This document shows positions 23,420 to 31,335 of a DNA stretch of 32,419 nucleotides, piece by piece; the first letter of the stretch is position 1, and each line of letters opens with the position of its first letter. The DNA is from Acidocella sp. Its GTDB lineage: Bacteria; Pseudomonadota; Alphaproteobacteria; Acetobacterales; Acetobacteraceae. The DNA lies in the NCBI RefSeq assembly GCF_013044125.1, contig NZ_JABEVC010000154.1, forward strand, positions 1-32,419, written 5' to 3'. The position numbers and the translations under genes were made by a program. Under the pieces are notes generated by a model, which saw nothing but the letters and a program-made list of their open reading frames with translations, was not told the origin of the DNA and made no database searches.

Positions 23420-24319
23420 ATGCCGCTTATCCCTTTTGACGATCGTGATGGATTCATCTGGTGGGAAGGCAAGCTGATTGCCTGGCGCGACGCGAAAATT
23501 CATGTGCTCAGCCATGGGCTGCACTACGCCTCCGCCGTGTTCGAGGGCGAGCGCGCCTACGCCGGCAACATCTTCAAGCTCCAGGCGCATACCGAGCGGC
23601 TGATCAACTCCGGCAAGATCCTGGGGTTTGATATTCCCTACACCGCCGATGAGATCAACAAGGCGTGCTACGAAATCATGGCCGCCAACAATCTGACCGA
23701 TGCCTACATCCGCCCCATCGCCTGGCGCGGCACGGAGCAGCTCGCCGTCTCCGCCCAGCACACCAAAATCCACCTCGCCATCGCCTGCTGGAACTGGCCC
23801 AATTTCTTGGGCGCTGACCGTCTCAAGGGTGTGACCCTGCAAACCGCCCATTGGCGCCGGCCGCACCCGCAAACCGCGCCCACCGCCTCAAAGGCGGCCG
23901 GGCTGTACATGATCGGCACGCTCTCCAAACACGCGGCCGAGGCCGCCGGCTTCACCGATGCGCTGATGCTCACCTGGGACGGTTTTCTGGCTGAATCCAC
24001 CGGGGCCAACATGTTCCTGGCCATTGACGGCAAGCTCCACACCCCGATCCCGGACTGCTTCCTTGACGGCATCACCCGCCGCACGATCATCGCGCTGGCC
24101 AAGGCCCGCGGCATTGAGGTCATCGAGCGCCACATTCCACCAGAGGACCTCGCCTTGGCGCAGGAGGTTTTCCTCGCCGGAACCGCCGCCGAGGTCACCG
24201 CGGTCCGCCAGATCGACGATCACCACTTCACCCCCGGCCAAATCACCGAAACCCTGCTGCACGACTACGAAGCCCTGGTTCTCATGGCGCCTGAGGAAGT
24301 CGCCAAGCGCGCCGCCTGA
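23420..24319 (+). CDS. ilvE: branched-chain amino-acid aminotransferase
   Basis: Fold-type IV PLP enzyme for the last step of Val, Leu and Ile synthesis. Landmarks in the 299 residues: the opening FDDRDGFIWWEGKLIAWRDAKIHVLSHGLHYASAVFEGERAY (residues 6-47, read in parts), IRPIAWRG, WRRPHPQTAPTASKAAGLYM with PLP-binding Lys158, DALMLTWDGFLAESTGANMF, and LDGITRRTII with the phosphate-binding G-I-T-R. The usual E-G/E-S-x-x-N motif reads ESTGANMF. Length is close to E. coli IlvE (309). D-amino-acid transaminase and aminodeoxychorismate lyase share the fold, but the W-x-R-P segment and FEGERAY favour IlvE. It converges on ppsR with a shared hairpin at the end. Confidence 0.94.
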   Translation: MPLIPFDDRDGFIWWEGKLIAWRDAKIHVLSHGLHYASAVFEGERAYAGNIFKLQAHTERLINSGKILGFDIPYTADEINKACYEIMAANNLTDAYIRPIAWRGTEQLAVSAQHTKIHLAIACWNWPNFLGADRLKGVTLQTAHWRRPHPQTAPTASKAAGLYMIGTLSKHAAEAAGFTDALMLTWDGFLAESTGANMFLAIDGKLHTPIPDCFLDGITRRTIIALAKARGIEVIERHIPPEDLALAQEVFLAGTAAEVTAVRQIDDHHFTPGQITETLLHDYEALVLMAPEEVAKRAA

Positions 24320-24335
24320 GTTAAATCCAAAAAGC

Positions 24336-24359
24336 AGAGGGCGATGACAATCGCCCTCT
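24336..24359. terminator. Terminator hairpin shared by ilvE and ppsR
   Basis: A perfect 10-base stem AGAGGGCGAT/ATCGCCCTCT with loop GACA. On the minus strand it is followed by GCTTTTTGG, so it is a good terminator for ppsR; the ppsR stop codon lies at its edge. On the plus strand only a weak T content follows. Confidence 0.8.
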
Positions 24360-25224
24360 ATTCGCCTTCTCCCGCCGGCTTGTCGTGCTTGGCGTGCCAG
24401 GCATCCATGAGCTTAAGCACCGTGGCCGCCGTTTCCTCGATGGAGCGGCGCGTTACATCGATGGTAGGCCAGCCCCGCGCGTTGCACAGCCGCCTGGCCC
24501 ATAGCAGCTCCTTTTCTACCGCTTCAAAATCCACATATTCGCCATTGTCCTTCTGGGCAAAGCCCGGCTGGGCCCCCGCGCCGATCAGGCGCAGGCGGTG
24601 GCGGCGAATATCAATCAGCGATTTCGGATCGATGGTCAGGCCGATCACCGGGCAGTTCGGCTCTTTCAGCAATTCCGGCGGCTCAATTCCCGGCACCAGC
24701 GGAATATTGGCGGCCTTGATGCCTCTGTTGGCGAGGTAGAAGCAGGTTGGCGTCTTGGACGAGCGGGACACGCCCACAAGCACGACATCCGCCTCCGCCA
24801 TGCCCCGGTGCGCCTGTCCGTCATCGTGCGAAATCACATAATGCATGGCGTCGATGCGGCGGAAATAATCCGCATCCAGCACATACTGGCGGCCTGGCTT
24901 ATGCTTCGCCGGGGCGCCGAACTGCCCCTGCAGCAGCTCCAGCAGCGGGTCCAGCACATGCAGCAGCGGCACGCCCAGGCGCGCGCAGGCCGCATCCAGC
25001 TCCTCGCGGAGCGCGGTATCCAGCAAAGAACACAATACCAGCCCCGGTTCGGCGTGAATGCCTTCCAGCACGCGGTGCAGCTGCAATCGTGAACGAATCA
25101 ACGACCAGCGATGGTAATTAACCTGGCTTTCATCAAACTGGGCTACGGCTGCCCTTGCCAGCGCACTTAATGTGTCGCCGGTCGCGTCGGATATCAGGTG
25201 TATATCGTGTTTATAACTTTCCAT
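24358..25224 (-). CDS. ppsR: pyruvate, phosphate dikinase / PEP synthase regulatory protein (DUF299)
   Basis: Bifunctional kinase/pyrophosphorylase of the DUF299 family that turns PEP synthase or pyruvate phosphate dikinase off by ADP-dependent phosphorylation and on by phosphorolysis. The 288 residues start with the family opening ([21 protein letters not shown]) and hold the nucleotide P-loop [10 protein letters not shown] (151-160), [24 protein letters not shown] and the C-terminal [15 protein letters not shown]. Length is normal. It is divergent from hemE across a gap with DnaA boxes, the same gene pair that borders the replication origin in several alphaproteobacteria. The start has no strong ribosome site. 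No PEP synthase gene is in view. A terminator hairpin overlaps its end. Confidence 0.95.
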   Translation of the reverse strand: MESYKHDIHLISDATGDTLSALARAAVAQFDESQVNYHRWSLIRSRLQLHRVLEGIHAEPGLVLCSLLDTALREELDAACARLGVPLLHVLDPLLELLQGQFGAPAKHKPGRQYVLDADYFRRIDAMHYVISHDDGQAHRGMAEADVVLVGVSRSSKTPTCFYLANRGIKAANIPLVPGIEPPELLKEPNCPVIGLTIDPKSLIDIRRHRLRLIGAGAQPGFAQKDNGEYVDFEAVEKELLWARRLCNARGWPTIDVTRRSIEETAATVLKLMDAWHAKHDKPAGEGE

Positions 25225-25393
25225 GCCGCTGTTGATAGCGTGGATTGTTTTCCCGCGCGCGGAGAATTTTCCGGCGACCGGGGATAAAGTTACGAAACAG
25301 TAAACTGGGGATGCTTCCCAGGGGGTCCCCTACTCACTTGTGGGAAAACTAGCCCGATACGTTAGAATCAACAGCTTAAAGCTTGTATCTTGC

Positions 25394-25447
25394 TGTGGAT
25401 AACCTTGTGGACTTTATCCGTGCTTACCTTAACCCCCGCTATCCACA
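25394..25447. promoter_or_regulatory. Cluster of DnaA boxes
   Basis: Within 54 bases there are a perfect box on the minus strand (25394-25402), overlapping weaker boxes (25406-25414 minus, 25414-25422 plus), and a strong plus-strand box (25439-25447). The two strongest boxes face each other in opposite orientation. Confidence 0.75.
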
Positions 25448-25489
25448 GGGTACCACTGCCCCCCCCTTCGTTTAACTTAAAAGAGATAA

Positions 25490-25573
25490 AGAGGGTGGTT
25501 TTCCCCCTCTCACAGCCATCCCCGATTTTTCTCCGGGATGGGTTTTAGAACCCGCCATCTTGCTCTAAGCGGG
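25490..25573 (+). promoter_or_regulatory. Structured hemE leader with alternative pairings over the ribosome site
   Basis: Four possible stems: A, AGAGGG(t)GG/CCCCCTCT at 25490-25510; B, CCATCCC/GGGATGG at 25516-25541; C, GGGTT/AACCC at 25540-25553; D, CCCGC (25551-25555) with GCGGG (25569-25573), which covers the hemE Shine-Dalgarno. B and C share two bases; C and D share three. The arrangement could be a switch, but pairing by chance is possible in a GC-rich leader. Confidence 0.35.
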
Positions 25574-25577
25574 AGTT

Positions 25578-26600
25578 ATGAAATTACTGCATGTGTTGAA
25601 CAACGAGGCCATCTCGCCGCCGCCGGTGTGGCTGATGCGTCAGGCTGGGCGATACCTGCCTGAATACCGCGCCGTGCGCGGCCAGGCGGGAGACTTCATC
25701 TCGCTCTGCCTGAACCCGGAACTCGCCACCGAAGTCACCTTACAGCCCATCCGCCGTTATGGGTTCGACGCCGCGATCCTCTTTTCCGACATTCTCATCC
25801 TCCCCATGGCTCTAGGGCAGGGTCTGCGTTTTGCCGAAGGCGAGGGCCCGCTCCTGCCGCCGCTGCAAAACACCACCGGGCTGAACATTGCCGCCGCTCC
25901 AGACGTCTACGCGCCGGTGCTGGAGACCGTGCGGCGCGTCCGCGCAGCCCTGCCACCGGAAACCGCGCTGATCGGCTTTGCCGGCGGCCCGGCGACCGTG
26001 GCGTGCTACATGCTGGACGGCAAGGGCGGCGGCGAGTTCCCGCGCACCCGCGCATTGGCTTATGAAAATCCCGCCCTGGTGCAATCCGTTCTGGATATTC
26101 TGGCCGCCGCCACCATCACCTATCTGCAAGGCCAGATCACCGCCGGCGCCAATTGTGTTATGCTGTTTGAGAGCTGGGCCGGGATTTTCCCGGCGCCGCA
26201 ATTCCGCCAATTCGTCATCGAGCCGAACCGGCGCATCGTCGCCGCGCTTAAATCCGCCAATCCGGGCATAAAAATCATCGGCTTTCCCCGGCTATGCGGC
26301 TTGCTGCTGGGCGAATATGTGCGCGAAACAGGCGTGGACGCCGTTAGCCTGGACACGGTGACAGACCCCGCCGCCGCCATTGCCGCCTGCCCGCCGGGCA
26401 CGGTGTTTCAGGGCAATCTGGACCCGCTGCTGCTCAAATCCGGCGGCGCGGCGCTGGAGACCGGGGTTACACGGCTGCTGCAAGCCTTCCGCGGTATCCC
26501 CCATGTCTTTAATCTCGGCCATGGCATCACCCCGGAAGTGCCGCCGGAAAATATAGCGCGGCTGATGGAATTGATCCGCAACAACGCGATGCCTGCATGA
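25578..26600 (+). CDS. hemE: uroporphyrinogen decarboxylase HemE
   Basis: Removes four carboxyl groups from uroporphyrinogen III to give coproporphyrinogen III in heme synthesis. The 340-residue protein has the N-terminal signature PPVWLMRQAGRYLPEYR (residues 15-31), the active-site segment FDAAILFSDILILP with the catalytic Asp, GFAGGPATVACYMLDGKGG, VMLFESWAG and the C-terminal FNLGHGITPEVPPENI. Length is normal. The ribosome site GGGAG lies only two bases before the ATG, unusually close, and sits in a possible hairpin. The stop overlaps the hemH ATG (ATGA). It opens a heme operon hemE-hemH-HAD-hemJ running away from the likely replication origin. Confidence 0.97.
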   Translation: MKLLHVLNNEAISPPPVWLMRQAGRYLPEYRAVRGQAGDFISLCLNPELATEVTLQPIRRYGFDAAILFSDILILPMALGQGLRFAEGEGPLLPPLQNTTGLNIAAAPDVYAPVLETVRRVRAALPPETALIGFAGGPATVACYMLDGKGGGEFPRTRALAYENPALVQSVLDILAAATITYLQGQITAGANCVMLFESWAGIFPAPQFRQFVIEPNRRIVAALKSANPGIKIIGFPRLCGLLLGEYVRETGVDAVSLDTVTDPAAAIAACPPGTVFQGNLDPLLLKSGGAALETGVTRLLQAFRGIPHVFNLGHGITPEVPPENIARLMELIRNNAMPA

Positions 26601-27640
26601 AAACCGCCATCGTCCTGTTCAACCTTGGCGGACCCGACAGCCCGGCGGCGATAAAAAAATTCCGCGTCAATCTGTTTTCCGACAAAGCGATCATCCGCGC
26701 GCCGATTTTCATCCGCTTTTGGCTGGCCCGGCTCATCGCGCGTTCCTCAGCCAAGGCGGCGGAAAAAAACTACGCGCTCATGGGCGGAAAATCCCCCCTG
26801 CTGGCCACGACCCAGGCGCAGGCTGCCGCGCTGGAGAGCGCCATGGGGGGCGATACCAAAACCTTCATCGCGATGCGCTACTGGCACCCCTTCGCTCTGG
26901 AGGCCGCGCGCGCGGTGAAAGCCTATAATCCTGATCGCATTCTTCTCCTGCCGCTCTATCCGCAGTTTTCCACCACCACCACCGGCTCTTCGCTGAACAA
27001 TTGGCACGAGGCGGCGGCGCAGGCCGGGTTGATCAAGCCCACCACCACGCTTTGCTGCTATTTTGACGATCCGGCCTATGCCGGCGCCATCGCCGCGCTG
27101 GTGGATGCCGCCAGCGCCCAGGCCAAGGCCAGCCTGCCCCCCGGCGCGCGGCTGCGCCTGTTGTTCTCGGCGCACGGCCTGCCTGAATCCATCATCGCGC
27201 GGGGCGATCCGTATCAATCCCAGATTGAAGCCTCCGTCACTTCTGTCATGGCCCGGCTCAAGGACAGGCAAGTCGAACATCTGGTTTGCTACCAATCGCG
27301 CGCGACCCCGCAAAAATGGATCTCGCCCAGTACGATTGAAGCCATAGAACAGGCCGGGGCGGATAAAACCGCCGTACTGGTCATCCCCATCGCCTTCGTC
27401 TCCGACCATATCGAGACGCTGGTGGAGCTTGATATCGAAAACCGCGAGCTTGCCGCCCATTGCGGCGTCCCCGGTTATTTCCGCGCCCCCGTGCCCAATA
27501 GCGACCCCGCGTTCATCGCGGCGCTGGCCGGTCTCGCCCGCCGCGCGCTGGCTCATGGCAACGGCCTTTGTTCGCATCAGGGCGGCCGCGCCTGCGCCGC
27601 CACACATAAAAACTGCCCATGGACAAAATATGCGGCCTGA
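26597..27640 (+). CDS. hemH: ferrochelatase HemH
   Basis: Inserts ferrous iron into protoporphyrin IX, the last step of heme b synthesis; membrane-associated. The 347 residues include the opening VLFNLGGPDSPAAIKKFRVNLFSD, MRYWHPF, PLYPQFSTTTTGSS, LLFSAHGLPESIIARGDPY with the metal-binding His193, CYQSRATPQKWISPS, and PIAFVSDHIETLVELDIE with the acidic Glu273. The C-terminus is Cys-rich: Cys325, Cys333 and Cys340 in a basic tail. Some bacterial ferrochelatases, such as that of Caulobacter, carry a [2Fe-2S] cluster in this region, so a cluster is possible here but not shown. It overlaps hemE by four bases and the next gene by eleven. Confidence 0.96.
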   Translation: MKTAIVLFNLGGPDSPAAIKKFRVNLFSDKAIIRAPIFIRFWLARLIARSSAKAAEKNYALMGGKSPLLATTQAQAAALESAMGGDTKTFIAMRYWHPFALEAARAVKAYNPDRILLLPLYPQFSTTTTGSSLNNWHEAAAQAGLIKPTTTLCCYFDDPAYAGAIAALVDAASAQAKASLPPGARLRLLFSAHGLPESIIARGDPYQSQIEASVTSVMARLKDRQVEHLVCYQSRATPQKWISPSTIEAIEQAGADKTAVLVIPIAFVSDHIETLVELDIENRELAAHCGVPGYFRAPVPNSDPAFIAALAGLARRALAHGNGLCSHQGGRACAATHKNCPWTKYAA

Positions 27641-28289
27641 ACTGATTATTTTTGACTGTGACGGCGTGCTCATTGACAGTGAAGGCGTCGCCTCCACCGT
27701 CTGCGCGCGCGCGCTTTGCGAACTTGGCTGGGAGATCACCGCGCAGCAGGCGCAGGATCGTTTTCTCGGCATGTCGATCACCGATATGCAGCCGGTCATC
27801 GAGGCCCGTCTCGGCCGCACCCTCCCGGCCACCTGGCGCGCCGGTCTTGCGCAAAAACTCGTGACAGCGCTTGGCACGGAATCGAAACTCATTCCCGGCG
27901 CGCGGGAAATGCTGGAGCGCGTGACTACGCTTGGCATCCCCTGGTGCATCGCCTCCAATTCATCGGATGAAGAGCTGGACGTTAAATTTTCCCGCACCGG
28001 CATTGCCCATCTCACCGCTGGCCGCGCCTATTCGGCCGCCGGTGTCATCGCCAAGGGCGGGCGCGCCAAACCCGCGCCGGATCTGTTTCTCGCCGCGGCC
28101 GCCGGGTCGCAAACCCAGCCGCAAAACTGCCTGGTGCTGGAAGACAGCGTGCTAGGCGTCACCGGCGCGGTTGCCGCCGGCATGGTGTGCTACGGCTTTT
28201 CCCCGCATGACAATGGCGCGCCCCTGCTTGCCGCCGGCGCCCGCGCCATTTTGCAAAACCTGAGTGATCTGTTCGGATTTCTTGCATGA
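27630..28289 (+). CDS. HAD-superfamily phosphatase (beta-phosphoglucomutase/Gph-like)
   Basis: A 219-residue haloacid dehalogenase-type hydrolase with a helical cap. Motif I is IIFDCDGVLIDSEG (nucleophile Asp9, acid/base Asp11), motif II is CIASNSSDEEL, and motif III Lys in KPAPDLFL pairs with motif IV LVLEDSVLGV. The D-x-D-G-V-L-x-D-S-E form is typical of the subgroup with beta-phosphoglucomutase, phosphoglycolate phosphatase and YniC-like sugar phosphatases. The substrate is unknown. The start overlaps the end of hemH by eleven bases and its stop overlaps the hemJ ATG (ATGA), so it is an integral part of the heme operon. A longer in-frame reading back to 27429 lies inside hemH and is not credible. 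The gene may serve metabolite repair or simply share the transcript. Confidence 0.9.
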   Translation: MRPELIIFDCDGVLIDSEGVASTVCARALCELGWEITAQQAQDRFLGMSITDMQPVIEARLGRTLPATWRAGLAQKLVTALGTESKLIPGAREMLERVTTLGIPWCIASNSSDEELDVKFSRTGIAHLTAGRAYSAAGVIAKGGRAKPAPDLFLAAAAGSQTQPQNCLVLEDSVLGVTGAVAAGMVCYGFSPHDNGAPLLAAGARAILQNLSDLFGFLA

Positions 28290-28729
28290 CAATCGCGGCG
28301 CTTACGCCTTATTTCCACATCCTCCTGGCCTTCCACATCATCTCCTTCACAGCGTGGATGGCCGGAATGTTCTACCTGCCGCGCCTCTATGTGTATCATT
28401 GCCAGCTTGCGCCGGGCTCGGCTGAATCCGCGCGCTTCAAGGTGATGGAACGCAGACTCCTGCGCCAGATCATCAATCCGGCGATGCTCTCCACCTTCTT
28501 CTTCGGCATCCTGCTCATCCTCACCCCGGGGGCTGTGAACTGGCACGCCGCCTGGTGGTGGACCAAGCTGACGGCGATCCTCCTGATGACCGGCTTTCAC
28601 GGAAATCTCTCGAAATGGCGCCGGGATTTCCTGAATGACGCAAACACGAAATCCGAAAAATTCTACCGTATCGCCAATGAAATCCCGACGGTTCTGTTCG
28701 TCATCATCGTCTTCTGCGTCGTTGCTTAA
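28286..28729 (+). CDS. hemJ: HemJ-type protoporphyrinogen IX oxidase
   Basis: A 147-residue membrane protein that oxidises protoporphyrinogen IX to protoporphyrin IX in bacteria lacking HemG/HemY. It has four hydrophobic segments and the family blocks AFHIISFTAWMAGMFYLPRLYVYH (with conserved His17), VMERRLLRQIINPAM, WWTKLTAILLMTGFHG (conserved Lys94) and RIANEIPTVLFVIIVF. His and Lys at these places are essential in studied HemJ proteins. It acts directly before ferrochelatase, so together with hemE and hemH the operon covers three of the late heme steps. The ATG overlaps the preceding stop. Its stop overlaps the stop codon of the convergent SDR gene in TTAA, leaving no room for a terminator. 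Confidence 0.93.
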   Translation: MTIAALTPYFHILLAFHIISFTAWMAGMFYLPRLYVYHCQLAPGSAESARFKVMERRLLRQIINPAMLSTFFFGILLILTPGAVNWHAAWWWTKLTAILLMTGFHGNLSKWRRDFLNDANTKSEKFYRIANEIPTVLFVIIVFCVVA

Positions 28730-29505
28730 ATCGTATCATCAATCACATACGCGCTGGTCAGCCCGCCATCCACGACATAGGCTGACCCGGTCATGAAACT
28801 GGCTTCATCCGAGGCCAGAAACGCCACCAGATTGGCGATTTCCTCCGGCTGCGCCAACCGGCCCATTGGCAAATGTTGCCGGCGCAGCCTCCAGGCTTGC
28901 TCATCCGCCAGAAACGCCTTCACCAGCGGTGTCGCGGTCGGCCCTGGGCATAGTGCCACCGCCCTTAATCCCTTGCGCGCATACATCACGGCGATTTCAC
29001 GGGTCATCGCCAGTACACCGCCTTTCGCGGCGGTATAGGCGATCTGCGGAAACGCCGAGCCGACCAACGCCACAATCGAGGCGTTGTTGATGATCACGCC
29101 GTTCCCATTCTGCAATAAATACGGAATCCCCGCCTTGCAGCACAAAAAAACGGAAGTGAGATTGATTGCGATGGTGCGGTTCCACACGCTGAGGCCGGTT
29201 TCCACCGGCCCGTCATCGCCGCTCAAACACACCCCGGCATTGTTGAAAATGACATCGATCCCGCCAAACGCCGCCGCCCCTTCGGCAAAAGCCTTGTTGC
29301 AGGCTGCTTCATCTGTCAGATCCGCGATCACCGCCACAGCGCTGCCGCCTGCATCCGCCACTGCGCGCACGCTCTGCATGGCGGCTTCGGGGTTGATATC
29401 GCAAACAATCACCCGCGCGCCCTCGGCGGCGCATTTCAGCGCGCTGGCCCGGCCTATGCCGCCGCCCGCCCCGGTGATAAAAACCCTTTTATCCTTCAGG
29501 CGCAT
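28726..29505 (-). CDS. short-chain dehydrogenase/reductase
   Basis: A 259-residue classical SDR oxidoreductase. It has the cofactor motif TGAGGGIG (11-18), Asp36 after the second strand (VIVCDINP), which favours NAD(H) over NADP(H), NNAG (88-91), and the catalytic Ser143, Tyr157 and Lys161 (YTAAK). The C-terminal MGRLAQPEEIANLVAFLASDEASFMTGSAYVVDGG fits the large group annotated as glucose-1-dehydrogenase or 3-oxoacyl-ACP reductase-like; the substrate is not readable. It follows ftsY by 27 bases on the same strand and may be the last gene of a pgm-dapF-ftsY transcript. AAGGA lies about ten bases before the ATG. It ends in the hemJ stop codon on the other strand. Confidence 0.92.
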   Translation of the reverse strand: MRLKDKRVFITGAGGGIGRASALKCAAEGARVIVCDINPEAAMQSVRAVADAGGSAVAVIADLTDEAACNKAFAEGAAAFGGIDVIFNNAGVCLSGDDGPVETGLSVWNRTIAINLTSVFLCCKAGIPYLLQNGNGVIINNASIVALVGSAFPQIAYTAAKGGVLAMTREIAVMYARKGLRAVALCPGPTATPLVKAFLADEQAWRLRRQHLPMGRLAQPEEIANLVAFLASDEASFMTGSAYVVDGGLTSAYVIDDTI

Positions 29506-29532
29506 TCCCGCGGTTCCTTCTGCTGCGTTCCA

Positions 29533-30450
29533 TCACTCCCCGACCAGCGCGCGCGCGAACTCCTCGGGGTCGAACTCCCGCAGATCGTCTATCTGCTCGC
29601 CGGTGCCCACCGCATGAATCGGCAACCCGAATTTCTCCGCCAGCGCAACCACGATGCCCCCGCGCGCCGAGCCGTCCAGCTTGGTCACGATCAGCCCGGT
29701 CAGGTCCACCATATCCTTGAAAATCCCCACCTGCGTCACCGCGTTCTGCCCGGTGGTGGCATCCAGCGTGAGCAAAACCGCATGCGGCGCGCTCTCATCG
29801 AGCTTGCGGATCACCCGGATGATCTTGCGCAGCTCTTCCATCAGCGCCGTCTTGTTGTGCAGCCGCCCGGCGGTGTCGATCAGCAATACATCCGCCCCCG
29901 CCTTTTGCGCGCGCGCCAGGGCGTCATGCGCCAGCGAGGCGGCATCGGAGTTCGCCGGCGCGGTCACAACCTCCGCCCCCGCGCGCAGGCCCCAAACCTG
30001 CAATTGCTCCACCGCGGCTGCGCGGAAGGTATCTCCCGCCGCCATCATCACCACCAGCCCGGCCTGGCGGTAGCGCGCCGCCAGCTTGCCGATGGTCGTG
30101 GTCTTGCCCGCGCCATTCACCCCGGCCATGAGAATCACGAACGGCTTGCGCCCCGCATCCACCTCCAGCGGCCTTGCCACGGGGGCCAGAATCCGGCTGA
30201 TTTCGCCAGCCAGCGTCTCGCGCACCTCCTGCTGGCTCACCTCCTTGCCAAATCTGGTGCTGCGGAAATTCTTGATAATCCGCGCCGCCACCGTGGCGCC
30301 CAGGTCAGCCGCGATTAGCTGTTCCTCCAGTTCCTCCAGCGCCGCGTCATCAAGCTTGCGCTTGGTGAACACCCCGGCGATGCCGCCCGTCAGCTTGGCG
30401 GCGCTGCGCGAAAGCCCCGCCTTCAGCCGCCCGAAAAATCCTGACGCCAT
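29533..30450 (-). CDS. ftsY: signal recognition particle receptor FtsY
   Basis: GTPase that receives ribosome-SRP complexes at the inner membrane. The 305-residue form starts at 30450 ([24 protein letters not shown]), whose amphipathic helix matches the membrane-binding start of the N domain. The NG core follows: LDDAALEELEEQLIAADLGA, the P-loop GVNGAGKTTTIGKLA, DTFRAAAVEQL, DTAGRLHNKTALMEEL, TKLDGSARGG and the C-terminal GTGEQIDDLREFDPEEFA. It lacks the long acidic A domain of E. coli FtsY, as is common in alphaproteobacteria. Its ATG shares a base with the dapF stop (TAATG). An upstream extension within dapF is not credible. The usual mtaB gene between dapF and ftsY is absent. Confidence 0.96.
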   Translation of the reverse strand: MASGFFGRLKAGLSRSAAKLTGGIAGVFTKRKLDDAALEELEEQLIAADLGATVAARIIKNFRSTRFGKEVSQQEVRETLAGEISRILAPVARPLEVDAGRKPFVILMAGVNGAGKTTTIGKLAARYRQAGLVVMMAAGDTFRAAAVEQLQVWGLRAGAEVVTAPANSDAASLAHDALARAQKAGADVLLIDTAGRLHNKTALMEELRKIIRVIRKLDESAPHAVLLTLDATTGQNAVTQVGIFKDMVDLTGLIVTKLDGSARGGIVVALAEKFGLPIHAVGTGEQIDDLREFDPEEFARALVGE

Positions 30451-31271
30451 TACATAATCTCCGGCAGCACGCCCGTGAACGCGGTCTCGGCCGGGCCGCG
30501 CATCAGCACATGCCCATCTCCGCCGGCCCAGCTTATCAACAATTCGCCGCCATCCATCACCACGCTCACCGGCCCGTGCGTCAGCCCCCGGCGCTGCGCG
30601 TTCACCACCGCCGCGCACGCGCCCGAGCCGCAGGCCTGCGTCAGCCCCGCCCCGCGCTCCCAAACCTTCAAGCGTATCCGCTGCGGGCTTTCCACCTTGG
30701 CGAAGCCGATATTCGCCCGCTCGGGAAACATCTTATGCCGCTCCAGCTGCGGCCCGATATTCTCGATGGGCAGTAGAAAATCCTCGACGAAGAACGTCGC
30801 ATGCGGGTTGCCCATGGAGCACGCCGCGGGATCAAAAACCGGCCCTAGCCCCAGGTTCAGGTGCAGCGTGTCGGCCGGGCTGCTCAGCGGTATCTCGCCC
30901 CACTCCAGCCGCGGCGGGCCCATGTCCACCTCAACCAGCCCAGGCCCCAGAATCTCCGCCTTCAGCAGGCCGGAAATGGTGCGGATGCTCACCTGCCGCT
31001 CGCCGCTCTCCTCGGCCAGCAGCGCCGCCACGCAGCGCGTTGCATTGCCGCAGGCGCCGGCCTCGGTGCCATCCGCATTCAAAATGCGCATGAACACATC
31101 CGCCCCTTCGGCATCGGGCTCCAATATCACCAGCTGGTCGCAGCCGACGCCCAACCGGCGGTCGGCGACATGGCGCACCACCGCCGCAGGCAGGTTCAAC
31201 GGCGCCTCGCGCCCATCCAGCACGACAAAATCGTTGCCGGCCCCATGCATCTTTATAAACGGTATCGACAT
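30450..31271 (-). CDS. dapF: diaminopimelate epimerase DapF
   Basis: Converts LL- to meso-diaminopimelate for lysine and peptidoglycan synthesis, without PLP. The 273-residue form starts at 31271 with [15 protein letters not shown]. The two catalytic cysteines are in GACGNATRC (Cys74) and QACGSGAC (Cys214). Other family blocks are [39 protein letters not shown] and VWERGAGLT. Length is normal. The dapF stop codon shares a base with the ftsY start. The ribosome site is weak (GCGGG region). A 64-base gap separates it from the phosphomannomutase gene upstream on the same strand; no terminator is visible there, so cotranscription is likely. Confidence 0.96.
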   Translation of the reverse strand: MSIPFIKMHGAGNDFVVLDGREAPLNLPAAVVRHVADRRLGVGCDQLVILEPDAEGADVFMRILNADGTEAGACGNATRCVAALLAEESGERQVSIRTISGLLKAEILGPGLVEVDMGPPRLEWGEIPLSSPADTLHLNLGLGPVFDPAACSMGNPHATFFVEDFLLPIENIGPQLERHKMFPERANIGFAKVESPQRIRLKVWERGAGLTQACGSGACAAVVNAQRRGLTHGPVSVVMDGGELLISWAGGDGHVLMRGPAETAFTGVLPEIM

Positions 31272-31335
31272 ACCCGCTTTTAGCGCGGCGGACGCAAAAG
31301 GCGAAGCCGCATTGCGCAGCTCCGCCCTTACTTTT

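Larger units (their letters stand above)
25225..25577. other. Probable chromosomal replication origin (hemE-ppsR intergenic region)
   Basis: A 353-base gap between two divergent genes. It holds a perfect DnaA box TTATCCACA on the minus strand (25394-25402), an 8/9 match CTATCCACA on the plus strand (25439-25447), 7/9 matches at 25339-25347 and 25279-25287, and overlapping 6/9 matches at 25406-25422. A perfect IHF consensus (AATCAA-N4-TTA) lies at 25366-25378 beside the perfect DnaA box. AT-rich blocks (25283-25305, 25470-25490) could unwind. The gene pair hemE/ppsR borders the origin in Caulobacter and Rickettsia. The call is inference from these points; the right part (25490-25575) also forms the hemE leader. 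Confidence 0.7.
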
